NCBI RefSeq assembly: GCF_008253865.1
Contig: NZ_CP042331.1
Coordinates: 992,001-1,056,000, forward strand
Direction: 5' to 3'
Length of the DNA stretch: 64,000 nt
Source: Bosea sp. F3-2
GTDB lineage: Bacteria > Pseudomonadota > Alphaproteobacteria > Rhizobiales > Beijerinckiaceae
The position numbers and the translations under genes are program-made. Positions 10,501 to 16,934 of the stretch are shown in pieces. A model generated the notes under the pieces. That model had not been told where the DNA came from. It saw nothing but the letters and a program-made list of their open reading frames with translations, and searched no databases. Numbering within the stretch: the stretch's first letter is position 1; each line of letters starts with the position of its first letter.

Positions 10501-12323
10501 CTCGCCCAAGTACTTTGGATCAGCCGGAACTTGCACGCTTCCTTAACGAGAGCGGTCCCGCCAGCGAGTGGCAGTTGGGAGATGCCGCGGAGGACGGAGC
10601 AACTGCGGTAGTGCCTGGGGGAACCATCACTTTTGACCCAGCAACGACCCACGAAATCATTATTGAGGCTGAGCTCGTTGCACCGGGGAACAGCACCCTC
10701 GATCTGGAACCAAGAGTGCTTCCGCCCCAGCTCGCGCCTTTCGCTCCGGAGTCATTACCTTTTAATCTCACCGCCGAAGATACGGCCCATTTTGGCTGGG
10801 ATGATGGTTCGAAACCAGTTCCTACGTCGACAAGCGGGGCGCCGCTCCAACCCCGCTGGGTGGAGCTTCTCAAAATCTCGAATATACCTTTACCGCCCGA
10901 CGCCCGAGCTGGTCTCCGCGAGTTGCGCCTTGAAACCGTGATGTCGGCTGTCGATGCGACGTTTGCCGGGGCCGCAATAGCCTTCACAACCATACTGAGC
11001 CAGTCACAAGCTCGGCGAGCTCGGCTCCGGGCACGATCCCTACCGCGTCACTCAGCTTTGATTACCTCTCCTAACAAAGCGGATGCCCCGGCCCCAGCAG
11101 ATCGATCTGTGTCGGGCAAACCAACTGAGCTGCTTTGGATACCGTCGACGTCGCGACCAGCACCTGTCGCGGTCAAAGATGTGCTGCCGGAGTTTAAATG
11201 GCCGAAGCTTGTCAGGCGCCAGAGCGGCGCCCGCCTGACAATTGAAGGCGAACGTACGTCCAGTCTGCGACTGTGGCTGCACCGTCCCTGGTTCTCCAGC
11301 GGCGAAGATGAGCGTCTCGGGATTGTACTCTGGCCACCCCCAACGCTGAGTCTAGTGGACGGAGAGGCTGCTACCTTCGTTCCAAACGACAAATCACTAC
11401 ACGGACTTCACGAGGCTGACTTAGGTCCGTTAGGAGGCTTCGTCTCAGTTTGGGGATATGATCCTCTCGGCGCCGGCCCGGCGCCAGCGAACCCGCAGCA
11501 GTCAGACGCCGGCCGCGACTGGCGCAGCATTTTCCTAGACAACTCGCATATCGATCTAGGGACAGGCTCGCGGTTCCACCCCCATCTTCTTATGCCTGTG
11601 CCAGGTCAATTTGACGTCGAAAGCCTCACCATGCGGGAGACCATGGCGGCGGTGTCGGTTCTAAGCGCACCTGCAAAGTTCGCCCATGATCTGCCAGCAG
11701 TGACCGGCATAGGGCCAAGCGTCTACGCTGACCTCAACATGCTCCTGCCCACAGCGCACGACACGATATTCAAGTTGGGACTCGTTCGCCTGCAAGAACA
11801 CGCGCGCAAGGACCACCGCGGTGCGCCACGAGCGAACAACAGGGCTGGCATACGCCTCTCCGCGCCGACCACCGTCCAGGGCCGCATCCCGCCCCCGCGT
11901 CAGTTCAGTGTCAATGTGACGCCGATCGATGCGCGGCATGGGGCGGCCGGAACGGCAAAGATGATCAGCGTGATGCTCTCCGGTCCACGCCCAGCGATAG
12001 ACGGAGGTGCAAAACAACGACGAGTTCGAATTGCCGTTCGCGAGCGGCGTGGCGGCGACGAGTTCCCTATTATCGACGATTCAGGGCGCGATTGCACAAG
12101 CCTATGGGTCGGAGGAGATGCGTACCACGGCATCGACTATCGCGTATCCGGGAGCGAGGAACGATGGACTGCCACTTTCCGTGTCGCAGATGACATCCTG
12201 CAGAAGTCTCGGAACGTCGTGGCCTCCATTGAAGAGGAGGCTTGGCTGCCCCCCTCCAGCGGCGGCGTCCCAACGGTCGCCTTACCCCGCTTCTCGGTGA
12301 CCGTAGCACTGCACGAGACTTGA
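7545..12323 (+). CDS. Giant protein of unknown function, partner of the upstream giant (1592 aa)
   Basis: Unrecognised protein whose start overlaps the stop of the 2505-aa gene by 4 nt, which indicates coupled translation. No signal peptide or transmembrane segment is visible, so unlike its partner it appears cytoplasmic or co-exported. A Cys/His cluster (QCECGHANDDH, about residues 225-235) could bind metal. Further on, many proline- and aspartate-rich segments alternate with beta-like strands, suggesting a multidomain beta architecture. A basic, Ser/Arg-rich patch sits about two thirds along (near 10990-11050). The only other candidate in the same transcription unit is the small exported protein that starts 66 nt downstream. 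Function is unknown. The reading frame is open throughout, which argues for selection. Confidence 0.85.
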   Translation: MSETTPLLHVVPNGIHGRLPNGGYTLRLILLLLPGRRVGSTDQKEECVSWPIEEWPKRAHAWLDALQGAQRPVSLQDARLGRALGTGRIQDTVHSLTTKERDRIEVLWGRAFGGSSGLADFLREATTSDEPGQTAYAIPTPTLEASLLLPLERARTALETVGGQASPLAMRPLIRPSMRSLAAIGRPWLGAAEPMIQLAAAGVGALDLNLARQLIGPPDVAEWLAQCECGHANDDHPYARMLDFEAIVAAALGRGNEDLLWLSDRMHALHHASFHLVAANDKELEKESGPGGRRLHQLLASPALMRLFGFARDMLLDLPPVQAKGETAVRCELLPQAGDMSQKHVATILDLEAASFFPAVPNDWGRVLKDPTTAPWGKSGLRVLSPKGHPHAHACSIEPTLCVESDHQCQANGRPTRLITGPLSLYPPEKSDPGTADNAMVYATDLRAPSRLLIGIDTANKKTSWFPTSVRTVSFLDPWLKAADANWPQAALRTLTPSWLTDLERDAAGVAAKIQYQMQAGENAPLHPTYDKRIAAYNGDDLGGAPNELPAAPPVGQTAPWKVARVELKQAEDILVGQRVKVASAAELCPLMFGWTYRLALDDRTIGGGGPTLDHARQVLSDHESPLPWPPYDKPGFRYLRHEPIAKPIVLLAPGTKREGSLEHKLQTSERMIIVRAANPQPDDARSLNRTSRILLVPAVACASAARHDVFDAAVEQTFIRVRNKQNKWANVPVKIPRQGLRDAYIEGDEAIVANSKGVKLPTRFRVRGQREKREIRCTPYYPDPAAAILVVRLVHPEHGGWLDDPPLLIRVRQPIESKAPDSWPDVLPVRIDLMAVPKSETRRLSDGGWDKASSSPAAPSVDLRVVTVKLAPGETVRLRAWLVPDAADLAAWFDAVDKAATLAQAEGHACGSNGATAPLIGLVSLLGDRACADRSGLDAVAASFHLHMRAEPLAEIADTLDLDLIYASDKSNFAPEFLAGSAGFARPSTLDQPELARFLNESGPASEWQLGDAAEDGATAVVPGGTITFDPATTHEIIIEAELVAPGNSTLDLEPRVLPPQLAPFAPESLPFNLTAEDTAHFGWDDGSKPVPTSTSGAPLQPRWVELLKISNIPLPPDARAGLRELRLETVMSAVDATFAGAAIAFTTILSQSQARRARLRARSLPRHSALITSPNKADAPAPADRSVSGKPTELLWIPSTSRPAPVAVKDVLPEFKWPKLVRRQSGARLTIEGERTSSLRLWLHRPWFSSGEDERLGIVLWPPPTLSLVDGEAATFVPNDKSLHGLHEADLGPLGGFVSVWGYDPLGAGPAPANPQQSDAGRDWRSIFLDNSHIDLGTGSRFHPHLLMPVPGQFDVESLTMRETMAAVSVLSAPAKFAHDLPAVTGIGPSVYADLNMLLPTAHDTIFKLGLVRLQEHARKDHRGAPRANNRAGIRLSAPTTVQGRIPPPRQFSVNVTPIDARHGAAGTAKMISVMLSGPRPAIDGGAKQRRVRIAVRERRGGDEFPIIDDSGRDCTSLWVGGDAYHGIDYRVSGSEERWTATFRVADDILQKSRNVVASIEEEAWLPPSSGGVPTVALPRFSVTVALHET

Positions 12324-12389
12324 ACCTGTTACTTCACATTCTGGAGTCTGAGAACTACTAAAATCTCAGATTGGCAAGCGGAGGATGCG

Positions 12390-12812
12390 ATGGCAAATTC
12401 TCTATTGAGCATCTCGAATATTTCTCGCGCTATCAAATTCGTCCCCACTATGTTATTACTATTATCTGGTGCTGCCTCTGCCGATGTGGCGTCGGTCCAT
12501 TTATTGTGTTCAACTAATGCGACAGGCGTCGACGGCAAGAATGAGACATTCGCTCTAAACATTATATCTAACGAAGGAAGATTTAATTCGAGTGGCGCCT
12601 CGGTGTTGGGAGCCGCCAATGGAACCTGGAAGACGGACGCAAGCGGGACCGCATTGTTTCCGGCTCTTCAGAAAGATTCCGTGCGCATGAACGGGTTTTG
12701 GCCATCCAAAGCCTCCGAACGCGATATGGTCACCAATAATCGTGCCGACACGACTGGAAAGACGTTCCGGTGTCAGGTCGACAGTGTTGTTAAGGGCGTC
12801 TGGCCATTCTGA
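12390..12812 (+). CDS. Small exported hypothetical protein (140 aa)
   Basis: This short protein has a hydrophobic leader of about 30 residues ending in GAASA, so export by Sec is likely. Two Cys remain in the mature part (LLCS and FRCQ), compatible with one disulfide. A GGAGG-like ribosome site (cggaggatgcg) precedes the ATG. Base composition is lower in GC than the neighbours, particularly in the first 200 nt, which hints at transfer. It lies 66 nt after the giant gene pair and could be read with them. No family recognised. Confidence 0.7.
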   Translation: MANSLLSISNISRAIKFVPTMLLLLSGAASADVASVHLLCSTNATGVDGKNETFALNIISNEGRFNSSGASVLGAANGTWKTDASGTALFPALQKDSVRMNGFWPSKASERDMVTNNRADTTGKTFRCQVDSVVKGVWPF

Positions 12813-12929
12813 TGGCCTGAGCCGACAGAGCACAGATCCGCCGTTTCTCTGTAGCAGGGCGTCGGCGAGAGCCGTTGCGTCGCGCTCAAACTCGGCCAAA
12901 CCTGACGAACCTGTCAGCCTGATCCCGCA

Positions 12930-13300
12930 TTGTGACGTCGCTGGTCTCGAAGCGTCTGGAGGATGGCGAGTTCCGCTGACTCAAGATAGAGGACGGAGCC
13001 CTACGGCTGGCGTCGGCCCAGCTTCAGGCCCTGTTCGAAGGACTGGATTGGCGCCGGGTCGAACGCAGCGGGAGGCGGCGCCGGTCGCCGCGAGCTCAAA
13101 GCGCTCGCAAGCATCTGACCCAATATGGTTGAAAACGGCCTCATGGCCTGGCTCCCGTCAGAGCTTCCCCGTGACCCCGAGACGCTTCAGGCGACGCTGA
13201 TCGCGCGAGAAGCGAAGATCATGGAGCCGTGGCTGCGTGAAAAGCTCAGACTAATCAGCCAGAAGACGAAACTCGCCGAGGCGATCGTTTGGGCCCTGGC
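12930..13300 (+). pseudogene. IS66 remnant: tnpB tail plus internally deleted tnpC
   Basis: Translation of 12937-13070 matches the end of the intact TnpB in this window (SKRLEDGEFR, LQALFEGLDWRRV), but a Trp codon has become TGA. At 13146-13290 the start of TnpC (SELPRDPETLQA) is joined directly to an internal TnpC segment (EPWLREKL, SQKTKLAEAI), so about 360 codons between them are missing. The order tnpB then tnpC is retained, on the opposite strand to the intact copy. The remnant stops right at the 3' end of the next gene. This is a decayed, non-mobile copy of an element close to, but not identical with, the intact IS66 at 14.0-16.5 kb. Confidence 0.85.
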
Positions 13301-13822
13301 TCACGCTGTAGAAGACACGAATTTCTCCCATTCGCGGCTTCGTTGCTCTGCGGGCAATTGGATCGGTTTGATGTATTTTTTGTACGCCTCGATAACCTTC
13401 GGATTTTGCAGGATGGCTGGATCGACGCGCTGGCCGCGCTTCATCGGCCCGAGCGCTCCTAAGGATCCGAGCGTCACAATGGCTTGATTGAGCCCGTCGC
13501 ATGTCTGGTAGCAAGCTGCGTTGCTTCCGACCACCTTCTGGCCCGATGCGATAACCCGGTTCACGTAGGCGTAGAAGGTGAGAACCTTGAGTTTGTCGGA
13601 CTTGTTCGAGCCTTGTACGTAGCCGACAGTCGTTAGCGTGATGTCGATGCCGCTGTCGAGAAGCTGCTTCGCCAAGTCCTTCGCGCAAGTTGCTTGGCAG
13701 CTGCTATAGGCAGCAATATCCGCCTCTAGGCTAGCGTTGTCGATTTTCTCGGCTTGAGCGCGAGCTCCCGGCGACAATCCGAGACTTAAGCCAACGACAG
13801 CCACCGCGAGAAAATATCGCAT
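13301..13822 (-). CDS. Exported Cys-containing hypothetical protein (173 aa)
   Basis: The preferred start is the ATG at 13822, which gives a classical signal peptide (MRYFLAVAVVGLSLGL, ending GARAQA). A longer form starting at 13864 would bury this leader. The mature protein has two CxxxC pairs (CQATC and CYQTC), which suggests two disulfides or a metal site, and otherwise looks helical. No family was recognised. The stop codon abuts the IS66 remnant on the opposite strand, so the C-terminus may have been altered by that insertion. It appears to be a single-gene unit. Confidence 0.65.
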   Translation of the reverse strand: MRYFLAVAVVGLSLGLSPGARAQAEKIDNASLEADIAAYSSCQATCAKDLAKQLLDSGIDITLTTVGYVQGSNKSDKLKVLTFYAYVNRVIASGQKVVGSNAACYQTCDGLNQAIVTLGSLGALGPMKRGQRVDPAILQNPKVIEAYKKYIKPIQLPAEQRSREWEKFVSSTA

Positions 13823-13919
13823 AGCCCCTGCCCCTGCTTCCCTGAAGGCATGATAGGCGGACAAATTGCACCGTCAATAGATTGCATTTGACCTCGCCAC
13901 TACTGGGGTGGGTTTCATA

Positions 13920-14034
13920 TCAGGCCGCGGCCCACTGAGCCTTGGCGCGGTTCTTGTAGAAATCCTGGATCTTGTTGGCCTTCCAGGCATCGAGGCGACG
14001 CTCCTGGATCTCGCGCGCGACGTGTTCCTTGATG
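13920..14034 (-). pseudogene. 3' part of a small gene split by IS66
   Basis: This is the C-terminal portion of a small basic, helical protein; it ends QWAAA before TGA at 13920. The other half is at 16489-16612 on the same strand. Removing the IS66 element and one copy of the 8-bp duplication joins the halves into an uninterrupted frame of 77 codons including the stop (76 aa). The product would be rich in Arg, Ala and Lys and contain no Cys. I do not recognise the family. Clean restoration of the frame shows that the insertion is recent relative to decay. Confidence 0.85.
14027..14034. repeat. IS66 target-site duplication, left copy
   Basis: The octamer CCTTGATG directly abuts the left end of the IS66 element. 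The identical octamer abuts the right end at 16489-16496. Eight bp is the duplication length typical of IS66-family insertions. Confidence 0.95.
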
Positions 14035-14047
14035 GTAAGCGTCGTCC

Positions 14048-15580
14048 TCAGGCCACGTCGCTGAGAGTGGGGTGTGCCGGATAGGCCCAGGGCAGCAGTT
14101 CATCGATGCGGCTATTCGGATGACCGTTGACGATCCTGGTCATGATGTCGGCGAGATAGGCGTGCGGCTCGACGCCGTTGAGCTTCGCGGTTTCGACGAG
14201 CGAGGCGATGACGGCCCAATGCTCTGCGCCGCCGTCGGAGCCGGCGAAGAGTGCGTTCTTGCGGGTTAGGGCCAGCGGCCGGATCGAGCGCTCGACGGTG
14301 TTGGAGTCGATCTCGACGCGGCCGTCATCGAGGAAGAGGCTCAAGCCCTCCCAGCGCGAGAGCGCGTAGCGGATAGCCTCGGCGAGCTTCGTCTTCTGGC
14401 TGATCAGGCTGAGCTTCTCCCGCAGCCATGGCTCCATGGCCTCGAGGATCGGTCTGCTTTTTTCCTGGCGCGCGGCTCGGCGTTCATCGGCGTCGAGGCC
14501 ACGGATCGCGGCCTCGACGCGATAGAGCTCGGCGATGCGCTGGAGGGCTTCGCTGGCGATCGGCGCGGGGCCGGCCTGGGCGAGTTCGTAGAAGCGCCGC
14601 CGCACATGGGACCAGCAGAGGGCCAGGCGAACCTCGCCGCGTTCGGCCAGCACCTTGTAGCCACCATAGCCGTCGACCTGGAGGATGCCGCCGAAGCCGG
14701 CGAGATGAGCGATCGGTCGTTCCGCCTTGCGGTCGGGAGCATAGACATAGACGACGCCGGGCGGGTCGACGCCGCCCCAGGGCCGGTCATCGCGGGCATA
14801 AGCCCAGAGCTGGCCCGTCTTCGTCCGGCCCCGGCCAGGATCGAGCACGGGCGCGGTCGTCTCGTCGGCGAACAGCTTGGGCGAGGCTTTCAGCACCGCC
14901 AGCATCCGTTGATGCACGGGCCGCAGCAGGAAGGCCGCGCGCCCGACCCAGTCGGCCAGCGTCGAGCGGTCGAGCGCGACGCCCTGGCGCGCATAGATCT
15001 GGGCCTGACGGTAAAGCGGCAGATGATCAGCGTATTTCGAGACGAGCACCTGGGCCACTGTCGCCTCGGTCGGGATGCCGCCCTCGATCAGCCGGGCCGG
15101 TGCCGGCGCCTGCACCACGATGCCCTCGCAGGACCGGCAGGCGTATTTCGGCCGGCGCAGCACGAGCACGCGGAACTGGGTCGGCACGATGTCGAGGCGC
15201 TCAGCCACATCCTCTCCGATGCGATGGAGCTTGGCGGCACAGCAGGGGCAGATGTTGCGCTCGATATCGACCACCGTCTCGATCCGCGGCAGATGCGCCG
15301 GCAGCGCGCCGCGGTTCGCGCGGCGCTGGCGCGCCCGGGCCGCCTTCTCGGCTGGCACTGTCTCCTCAGACGCCGCGAACCCGGCGGCTTCGACCTGCTC
15401 GACCTCTTCCAGCCCCAGCAGAAGCTGATCCTCGGGCAGGCTCTCGGCCCGGCGACCGAAGCGATGCCGCTGCAGTTCCTTGATGATCTGGCGTAGACGC
15501 GCAATCTCCGCTTCCCGTGCGATCAGCATCGCCTGAAGCGTCTCGGGGTCACGGGGAAGCTCTGGCGGGAGCGAGGCCAT
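14048..15580 (-). CDS. tnpC: IS66 family transposase TnpC
   Basis: The 510-aa product is a full-length IS66 transposase. In order it shows an N-terminal coiled-coil-like segment (AREAEIARLRQIIKEL), a zinc-finger-like CPCCAAKL near residue 119, and a DDE core. The presumed acidic residues lie in KLFADETTAPVL, LQVDGYGGYK and EIDSNTVERSIRP. The typical RNAseH-fold C-terminal part is complete and runs almost to the element's left end. It lies downstream of tnpA and tnpB in the same orientation, with a 42-nt gap after tnpB. The frame is intact. Confidence 0.95.
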   Translation of the reverse strand: MASLPPELPRDPETLQAMLIAREAEIARLRQIIKELQRHRFGRRAESLPEDQLLLGLEEVEQVEAAGFAASEETVPAEKAARARQRRANRGALPAHLPRIETVVDIERNICPCCAAKLHRIGEDVAERLDIVPTQFRVLVLRRPKYACRSCEGIVVQAPAPARLIEGGIPTEATVAQVLVSKYADHLPLYRQAQIYARQGVALDRSTLADWVGRAAFLLRPVHQRMLAVLKASPKLFADETTAPVLDPGRGRTKTGQLWAYARDDRPWGGVDPPGVVYVYAPDRKAERPIAHLAGFGGILQVDGYGGYKVLAERGEVRLALCWSHVRRRFYELAQAGPAPIASEALQRIAELYRVEAAIRGLDADERRAARQEKSRPILEAMEPWLREKLSLISQKTKLAEAIRYALSRWEGLSLFLDDGRVEIDSNTVERSIRPLALTRKNALFAGSDGGAEHWAVIASLVETAKLNGVEPHAYLADIMTRIVNGHPNSRIDELLPWAYPAHPTLSDVA

Positions 15581-15622
15581 GACGCGGATTCAATCATATT
15601 CGTCAGATGCTTGCGAGTTCTT

Positions 15623-15979
15623 TCAGCTCGCGGCGACCGGTGTCGCCGTCCGCTGCGGTTCATGGACCCGGCGCCAGTCCAGCCCTTCGAACAGGGCCTG
15701 AAGCTGGGCCGCCGTCAGCCGCAGGGCTCCGTCCTCGATCTTGGGCCAGCGGAACTCGCCATCCTCCAGACGCTTCGAGACGAGCACCACGCCGGTTCCG
15801 TCCCAGAACACCAGCTTCACCCGGTCCGGGCGCTTGGCGCGGAACACGTAGATCGTGCCGGAGAACGGATCGGCGCCCATCGTCTCGCGCACCAGCGCGG
15901 CCAGGCCCTCGGCGCCCTTTCGGAAGTCGACCGGCTTCGTCGCGACCATGACGCGGACCGCGCCGGTCGGGCCGATCAC
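15623..15979 (-). CDS. tnpB: IS66 accessory protein TnpB
   Basis: This 118-aa protein has the hallmark IS66 TnpB sequence (KPVDFRKGAEGLAALV, YVFRAKRPDRVKLVFWDG, RLEDGEFRWP). Its start overlaps the end of tnpA by 4 nt, a usual coupling in this family. The family is needed for efficient IS66 transposition, but its biochemical role is not established. It is not the RNA-guided TnpB of IS200/IS605 elements, which shares only the name. A degraded homologue is present at 12937-13070. Confidence 0.95.
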   Translation of the reverse strand: MIGPTGAVRVMVATKPVDFRKGAEGLAALVRETMGADPFSGTIYVFRAKRPDRVKLVFWDGTGVVLVSKRLEDGEFRWPKIEDGALRLTAAQLQALFEGLDWRRVHEPQRTATPVAAS

Positions 15980-16413
15980 GACCCAGCCTTCAACGCGCCG
16001 AGCACCGCCGCGATCGTGGCCGGGGAGGCCCCGTTCTCGATCGTCACCCTGACGCCGGCGACGTCGATCTCGATGGCCGCCGCGCGGCGCTGCCGAGCGC
16101 GCCGTGATGTGGGCGCCGGCCGCTGCGGTGTAACTGCAGGTTCCGGCGCGACCACCGCCGACACGAACGCTGGCACCGCATCTGCGGCCTTGCGGATCTC
16201 GCGGCGCCAGGTGAACAGTTGCTGCGGCGACAAGGCATGGCGGCGGGCGACGGCGCTCACCGTCGCCCCAGGCTCGAAGCTCTCCGCCACGATCCGCGCC
16301 TTGTCCTCGGCAGACCAGTCCCGCCGGCGCCCCGCGCCGGTGAAGACCTCAAACCGCCGAACCGGATCGTCGATCTCGGCGCTGGTTTTAAGCGTAAGCT
16401 CTGAAATCGTCAT
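15976..16413 (-). CDS. tnpA: IS66 TnpA-type protein (transposase_8-like HTH)
   Basis: The 145-aa product carries a helix-turn-helix of the transposase_8/TnpA type (DWSAEDKARIVAESFEPG, then VSAVARRHALSPQQLFTWRR) followed by a basic linker and a short C-terminal segment. It is the first gene of the IS66 operon and starts about 75 nt inside the right end, so its promoter must lie within the terminal region of the element. It presumably binds the element ends. Confidence 0.93.
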   Translation of the reverse strand: MTISELTLKTSAEIDDPVRRFEVFTGAGRRRDWSAEDKARIVAESFEPGATVSAVARRHALSPQQLFTWRREIRKAADAVPAFVSAVVAPEPAVTPQRPAPTSRRARQRRAAAIEIDVAGVRVTIENGASPATIAAVLGALKAGS

Positions 16414-16488
16414 ATGTCCAAGCCCTCCAGGCTCGGAACATCAACGTTCAAATCCCCGCACGAAAGGTGGGGCCAGGATGACGCTTAC

Positions 16489-16496
16489 CCTTGATG
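16489..16496. repeat. IS66 target-site duplication, right copy
   Basis: CCTTGATG, identical to 14027-14034, immediately outside the right inverted repeat. Confidence 0.95.
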
Positions 16497-16612
16497 TGGC
16501 GCTCCCGAGCGGCGGCACGGGCTGCCGCGGCCCTCTTGAGGCCGCAGCGGTGGCTGATAGCCTTGAGCTGAGCGGGCGACCGGGCGATCTTCGTCTCAAC
16601 GGTGTTGGTCAT
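16489..16612 (-). pseudogene. 5' part of the small gene split by IS66
   Basis: The ATG at 16612 opens a reading frame beginning MTNTVETKIARSPAQLKA, which runs into the IS66 end at 16488. Its true continuation is at 13920-14034. A frame count (124 + 115 - 8 = 231 nt) confirms that both halves are in phase. The current frame would read about 12 residues into the insertion before stopping, so a short chimeric product is possible. Confidence 0.85.
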
Positions 16613-16934
16613 GGGAGTTCTTTCGGGACGCTTGGCTCTCAAGCAAATTCAAAGGCTTAGTCGCAGGCCATAGTTGAGTGCATGCCACCGACGTCATCAG
16701 CCGCAAGTCACAGGCCATCTCCGCAAGAAAGCAGAAGCGATGCGACTGATAGATGTTCCGGCAGAGCAATGTCGACCGCGGGGAGGGCACGAGCATGCCC
16801 TCGGAATCGATTGGATCGAAGACGGCTGACTGCCCCCTCTTGACTGTATGGTTTCAGCTGAACACCCCTTGGTATCACGAGTGCCCGGCCTTAGAGCCTT
16901 CTGGGACGGGCTCTCAGAGACAGGCTTCTACGCC
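16613..16934. other. Gene-free stretch with a possible partial repeat copy
   Basis: No convincing gene was seen. At about 16638-16685 the sequence CAAATTCAAAGGCTTAGTCG, followed by GGCC and then ATGCC, resembles the left part of the repeat copy at 51.5 kb. The rest of that repeat and its terminator are missing here, so this is only a tentative fragment. Confidence 0.4.

Larger units (their letters stand above)
14035..16488 (-). mobile_element. Complete IS66-family insertion sequence (2454 bp)
   Basis: The element begins GTAAGCGTCGTCCT and ends with the imperfect inverted repeat AGGATGACGCTTAC. It is bounded by perfect 8-bp direct repeats (CCTTGATG). It carries the three standard IS66 genes on the minus strand in the order tnpA (15976-16413), tnpB (15623-15979) and tnpC (14048-15580), all with open frames, so it may be active. 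It splits the small gene whose halves lie at 13920-14034 and 16489-16612. Confidence 0.95.

Noticed and set aside
14428..15483. Long open frame of 351 codons on the plus strand inside the IS66 element
   Set aside because: It is antisense to tnpC, extremely Arg/Pro-rich, and explained by high-GC codon bias in the real gene.
16443..16461. tRNA 3' half (TTCAAATCC-like T-arm)
   Set aside because: It lies within the IS66 right end upstream of tnpA. No acceptor stem, D-arm or anticodon arm can be formed around it.
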